NCBI GenBank assembly: GCA_023453795.1
Contig: JAEXSP010000030.1
Coordinates: 1 to 64,000, forward strand
Source of the DNA: Bacillota bacterium
GTDB taxonomy: Bacteria > Bacillota > Clostridia > Acetivibrionales > JAEXSP01
Reading direction: 5' to 3'
DNA: 64,000 bases
Part shown: positions 60,845 through 64,000 of the stretch, piece after piece
Layout: every line of letters starts with the position of its first letter
Position numbering within the stretch: the stretch's first letter is position 1
Position numbers and translations under genes: made by a program
Notes under the pieces: model-generated
Told to the model about the DNA's origin: nothing
Database searches by the model: none
Seen by the model: the letters and a program-made list of their open reading frames with translations, nothing else

Positions 60845-61342
60845 CTATTTTACTACTTGAATATCCGAAACAACAGTCATTATATCTGTATCACGCGTTT
60901 TGACTTCAAAGCCTTTACCTCTGGCAATGTCCTGACTTCCAAGCTTTAATGTAGTATCATTTGAGTTCGCATGCATTATGAATTTTATAGTTACGTCAAC
61001 CCTCAAAGGATCCTTTGTCTTTATATTGCGTCCATCAGCTGTAGTGACCTTGTCATCGGCCTGTTCTGTTGTAACGGAATCAATATAGGCATCTACAGTG
61101 CTTGTTAGCGAAATAAGCTGTTGACCCTTTTTCAGGGAATCCTGAAGAGTTGTTGTTCGTATGCCATAGGCTTTGGTTGTTACAATAAGCTCCTGACTTT
61201 CACCGTTTTCAATAGAAACAATTTCTTTTCCAAGAAACTTGTAGCCTACTACCCCTACTAACAGCACTATGATCAATAAAACACACAAGTCAATAATATT
61301 GATCAGTCCGAATAATTTGCCCTTTTGATCAACTATTTTCAT
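60845..61342 (-). CDS. DUF4330 membrane-anchored protein
   Basis: A 165-residue protein with one N-terminal membrane helix (LINIIDLCVLLIIVLLVGVVGY, residues about 13-34, cited in place) preceded by MKIVDQKGKLFG, which is the DUF4330 opening. An extracytoplasmic beta-rich domain follows (QELIVTTKAYGIRTTTLQDS). DUF4330 proteins are common in polysaccharide operons of Firmicutes, without established function. GGAGG precedes the ATG. Confidence 0.85.
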   Translation of the reverse strand: MKIVDQKGKLFGLINIIDLCVLLIIVLLVGVVGYKFLGKEIVSIENGESQELIVTTKAYGIRTTTLQDSLKKGQQLISLTSTVDAYIDSVTTEQADDKVTTADGRNIKTKDPLRVDVTIKFIMHANSNDTTLKLGSQDIARGKGFEVKTRDTDIMTVVSDIQVVK

Positions 61343-61360
61343 ACAAAATCTCCTCCGCTT

Positions 61361-62626
61361 TTATTGTTTTGAACATTTATTTATTGCTTTTTCAAAAACC
61401 TTTGTCAGTTCTTCTGTGAGAACTTTACGCTCAAACTTTGATATTTTATTCCAATCAGGCGATAGGCTGCTGCTTTTATCAAGCCAGTCCTGATAGAGCT
61501 TTAACACATTTTCTGCAGTTTTGCGGGAATCATCGCTGTCCGAAACATAGCCTGTATTGGTATCGTTAATTAGCATTGCAGCAGCACCATGTTCAGGCAC
61601 AACCGCAATAATTGGGCGGCCAGTGTTCATGTATTCAAAGATCTTACCGAGGTAAAAGGCATCCTCACCTTTCCCGGCAACCAGAAAGAGTGCATCTGAC
61701 TTTATAAGCTGCTGTACGCTTTCTTTATGCTTCATATACGGCAGCACTTTTACGACTTCTCCGACACCATATTTTGATATGACCCCATTTATATACTCGG
61801 GCTTAAAATTACCGATCAGGTTAACCTGAAATTTACTTTTGTCTATACTCTTATCCGATAATAGAATTCGTACCGCATCAAGGAAGGTATCGGGCTTCCT
61901 TCTTCCGTAAAACAGGCCTGTATAGGTAATTGTAAATTTCTCGTTGTTGGGAGCAGCTTTAGATAATCCGGCGAAGTCTTCCTCATCATACCCGTTAGGT
62001 ATGACAAAAAACTTCTGACGAAGGCTGTCGCTGCCATTAATAAAGTTTTCAGCCATCACGGGAGTATTTGTTATAACACAGTCAGCAGCAGCCAAGACCT
62101 TAGCTTCCAGTTTCTTCTCGGTGTTACTGCGGAATTTGTTGTGGTGGAAATCCTGAACATTGGGATTATTTGTCCACTCATCTCTGAAATCAGCTATCCA
62201 CGGTGTTGAGGGAAATTTCTTTTTAAGATAGACTCCTAAAAGGTGTGAGCTGTATGGGAAAGAGGTTGTATAGATGACATCAACCTTCTCCTCCGTTATG
62301 GTTTTAACTGCGGCTTTTCTGCTGAAATGCTGCCATAAGCGTTCTCCGTCAGGTATAAGCATCTTCATAGCGATGACTTTGCCGAACAGAGAAAGGATGC
62401 CGGGTAGCTCCGGCAGGCACCATGGGCTTGTCCTGATAATCTTGGTATCTGCAGGGATGTCCTTTATAAGTGAATCGTCTCTGAAAGATAGGCGCTGAAT
62501 GTCTCTGGTCAGTACAAACGGTTTCCAGCCGTAATTGCCGAGATATTTAACAAACTTTGTAGTTCTCTGGACGCCGGATCCGCCTACAGGCGGAAACTGG
62601 TGCGCTATCATAAGTACCTTTTTCAT
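61361..62626 (-). CDS. Family 4 glycosyltransferase
   Basis: A 421-residue GT-B enzyme. The N-terminal donor-acceptor groove begins VLMIAHQFPPVGGSGVQRTT. The middle has FVIPNGYDEEDF and FTITYTGLFYGRRKPDTFLD, and the C-terminal nucleotide-sugar site includes AGKGEDAFYLGKIFEYMNTGRPIIA, with the Glu of the EX7E-like pattern. It probably adds one sugar to the polyprenyl-linked repeat unit at the cytoplasmic face. It lies between ugd and the DUF4330 gene, which it precedes by 18 bases. Sugar specificity cannot be assigned. Confidence 0.9.
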   Translation of the reverse strand: MKKVLMIAHQFPPVGGSGVQRTTKFVKYLGNYGWKPFVLTRDIQRLSFRDDSLIKDIPADTKIIRTSPWCLPELPGILSLFGKVIAMKMLIPDGERLWQHFSRKAAVKTITEEKVDVIYTTSFPYSSHLLGVYLKKKFPSTPWIADFRDEWTNNPNVQDFHHNKFRSNTEKKLEAKVLAAADCVITNTPVMAENFINGSDSLRQKFFVIPNGYDEEDFAGLSKAAPNNEKFTITYTGLFYGRRKPDTFLDAVRILLSDKSIDKSKFQVNLIGNFKPEYINGVISKYGVGEVVKVLPYMKHKESVQQLIKSDALFLVAGKGEDAFYLGKIFEYMNTGRPIIAVVPEHGAAAMLINDTNTGYVSDSDDSRKTAENVLKLYQDWLDKSSSLSPDWNKISKFERKVLTEELTKVFEKAINKCSKQ

Positions 62627-62671
62627 TTGTTTGCCGTGATCCTTTCGTTTGAACTAAAAATTCTTAATTGC

Positions 62672-63994
62672 TTATTGTCCTACTCCGATATATTTGAAGC
62701 CCTTTGCTTCAATCATTTCTCTTCTGTATATATTGCGCAGATCGAAGAAATAAGGAGCTTTAAGGTTGTTTTTAACTCTTTGGAGATCCAGATTCCTGAA
62801 TTGGTTCCATTCGGTAACTATAACAACCGCATCCGAACCAACCATAGTTTCGTATTCGTCTTTACAATAGGTTATCCTATCCTGCAACTTTTTAAATATA
62901 TGCTGAGCCTCTTTCATTGCAGCCGGGTCATAAACCTTGAAGCTTACGCCTTTCTTATAAAGCTCGTTCAAAATTGTTATGGAAGGAGATTCCCTCATGT
63001 CGTCGGTATTCTGCTTGAAGCTTAGCCCTAGAATGGCAAGGGTCTTGCCGTTTATGTCGTCGAATTCCTTTTCTATCTTTTCAACCATAATATTCTTTTG
63101 GCGTTCATTAGCTGAAATCGTAGTTTCAACGAGAGTCATAGGAGAATCATATTTCTTGCCAATCTGGGCAAAAGCATGGGTGTCCTTTGGAAAACAGCTT
63201 CCGCCGTATCCGGGCCCCGGATGCAGGAATTTGGAACCGATTCGTCCGTCTCTTCCCATTGCCTTAGCGACATCATTCACATTTGCTCCGATTTTCTCAC
63301 AAAGGTTGGCTGTTTCGTTGATAAAGGTAATTTTCATTGCCAGATAGGCATTTGAAGCGTATTTTATCATTTCAGCCGTTTCAACATTGGTTTCGATTAT
63401 GGGGGTCTCATTCAAATAAAGAACTCTGTAGACACCCTTCATTATTTCCCTGGCTCTGTCTGATTCGGTTCCGATGACAACTCTGTCGGGATGGGTAAAA
63501 TCATAGACAGCGGTGCCTTCTCTCAGAAATTCAGGATTTGAGACTACATCAAATTCATATGAGATATTTCTCTTTTCAAGCTCTTCCTTGATCAATTGCC
63601 TGACAAGCTTGCCTGTTCCGATGGGAACCGTGCTTTTGTCGACAATTACCTTGTAGCCGTTCATATAAGCCGCAATTTCCTTAACAACGGCATAAACATA
63701 CTTCATATCTGCTTCACCGCTCTCATCCTGCGGTGTACCTACAGCTATAAATACTACATCACTTTCCTCTATTGCTGTTTTTATATCGGTTGTAAATTTC
63801 AATCTTTTATAGAATACATTTCTTTCTACAATGATATCCAGACCTGTCTCATATATCGGTATAACATTGTTATTAAGGCTGTTGATTTTTTCTGCGTTGT
63901 TGTCAACACATGTGACTTCCATGCCGAAGTCAGAAAGGCAGGCTCCTGTCACCAGACCGACATAACCGGTGCCTATAACTGCAATTTTATACAT
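62672..63994 (-). CDS. UDP-glucose 6-dehydrogenase
   Basis: A 440-residue NAD-dependent enzyme that oxidises UDP-glucose (or a related sugar nucleotide) to the uronic acid. Visible are the Rossmann motif IAVIGTGYVGLVTGACLSDF, VGTPQDESGEADMKYV, SNPEFLREGTAVYDF, the catalytic cysteine in GPGYGGSCFPKDTHAF, and LAILGLSFKQNTDDMRESPS. It matches the UgdH/TuaD family; the nearest alternatives are UDP-N-acetylmannosamine dehydrogenases. UDP-glucuronate would supply an acidic sugar to the polysaccharide made by the genes that follow. The ATG is only six bases from the window edge, so its ribosome site and promoter are not seen. Confidence 0.93.
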   Translation of the reverse strand: MYKIAVIGTGYVGLVTGACLSDFGMEVTCVDNNAEKINSLNNNVIPIYETGLDIIVERNVFYKRLKFTTDIKTAIEESDVVFIAVGTPQDESGEADMKYVYAVVKEIAAYMNGYKVIVDKSTVPIGTGKLVRQLIKEELEKRNISYEFDVVSNPEFLREGTAVYDFTHPDRVVIGTESDRAREIMKGVYRVLYLNETPIIETNVETAEMIKYASNAYLAMKITFINETANLCEKIGANVNDVAKAMGRDGRIGSKFLHPGPGYGGSCFPKDTHAFAQIGKKYDSPMTLVETTISANERQKNIMVEKIEKEFDDINGKTLAILGLSFKQNTDDMRESPSITILNELYKKGVSFKVYDPAAMKEAQHIFKKLQDRITYCKDEYETMVGSDAVVIVTEWNQFRNLDLQRVKNNLKAPYFFDLRNIYRREMIEAKGFKYIGVGQ

Positions 63995-64000
63995 TTAAAT

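Overview
The window looks like chromosome from an anaerobic, spore-forming, cellulolytic member of the Clostridia. Three secreted proteins carry type I dockerins, there is a GerA/GerB/GerC germination operon and a SpoVB homologue, a CtsR-controlled small heat-shock protein, and a rubredoxin-first ('reverse') rubrerythrin. The DNA is AT-rich. In all six dockerin repeats, positions 10-11 of the calcium loop are Ala-Leu or Ala-Ile, the pattern of the mesophilic C. cellulolyticum group rather than the Ser-Thr pattern of C. thermocellum, so a Ruminiclostridium-like host is inferred. No rRNA, tRNA or CRISPR array was seen.

Layout. 1-2.6 kb: the end of an insertion sequence, then a BlaI-type repressor with an M56 sensor protease behind tandem operators. 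2.7-6.2 kb: AraC regulator divergent from a GH9 dockerin enzyme. 6.2-9.75 kb: an AT-rich ECF sigma/anti-sigma pair lying between an internally deleted copy and a full copy of a REP-associated tyrosine transposase (RAYT) element. 9.7-16.8 kb: AraC regulator and deoC, secreted and propeller proteins of unknown role, a probable unannotated structured small RNA (minus strand, about 15.06-15.24 kb), reverse rubrerythrin, and a homologue of the plant staygreen Mg-dechelatase. 16.7-23.5 kb: a membrane GGDEF-EAL protein, a GH30 dockerin enzyme, and an unusual membrane-anchored DUF362-CBM9-dockerin protein. 23.8-29.6 kb: dapB behind a c-di-AMP (ydaO) riboswitch, then gerABC plus a 58-residue membrane protein. 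29.7-36.9 kb: dusB, a thioesterase, a heptad-repeat coiled-coil protein, an NlpC/P60 hydrolase behind a second c-di-AMP riboswitch, a membrane-anchored propeller, spoVB and hsp20.

37.2-50.7 kb is a single type IV pilus operon (pilB, pilT, pilM, pilC, major pilin, minor pilins, pilN, pilO, a large GspK/PilX-like protein and a lipoprotein) with a good promoter, a long structured leader, and hairpins on both sides of the major pilin gene. A separately transcribed 1179-residue PA14/Ig-repeat surface protein follows. 54.7-64 kb holds a MocR-type regulator and two facing sets of surface-polysaccharide genes: GT-C transferase, GT2 and DUF2304 on plus; Ugd, GT4, DUF4330, an unknown membrane protein and an O-antigen-ligase-like protein on minus.

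Together the genes suggest a surface-centred lifestyle: cellulosomal enzymes, pili and a large adhesin, exopolysaccharide, and second-messenger inputs (c-di-AMP through two riboswitches; c-di-GMP through the GGDEF-EAL protein and a PilB with duplicated MshEN-like domains). The least explained objects are the small RNA near 15.1 kb, the DUF362-dockerin protein and the staygreen homologue. All calls are by eye; no database search was run.
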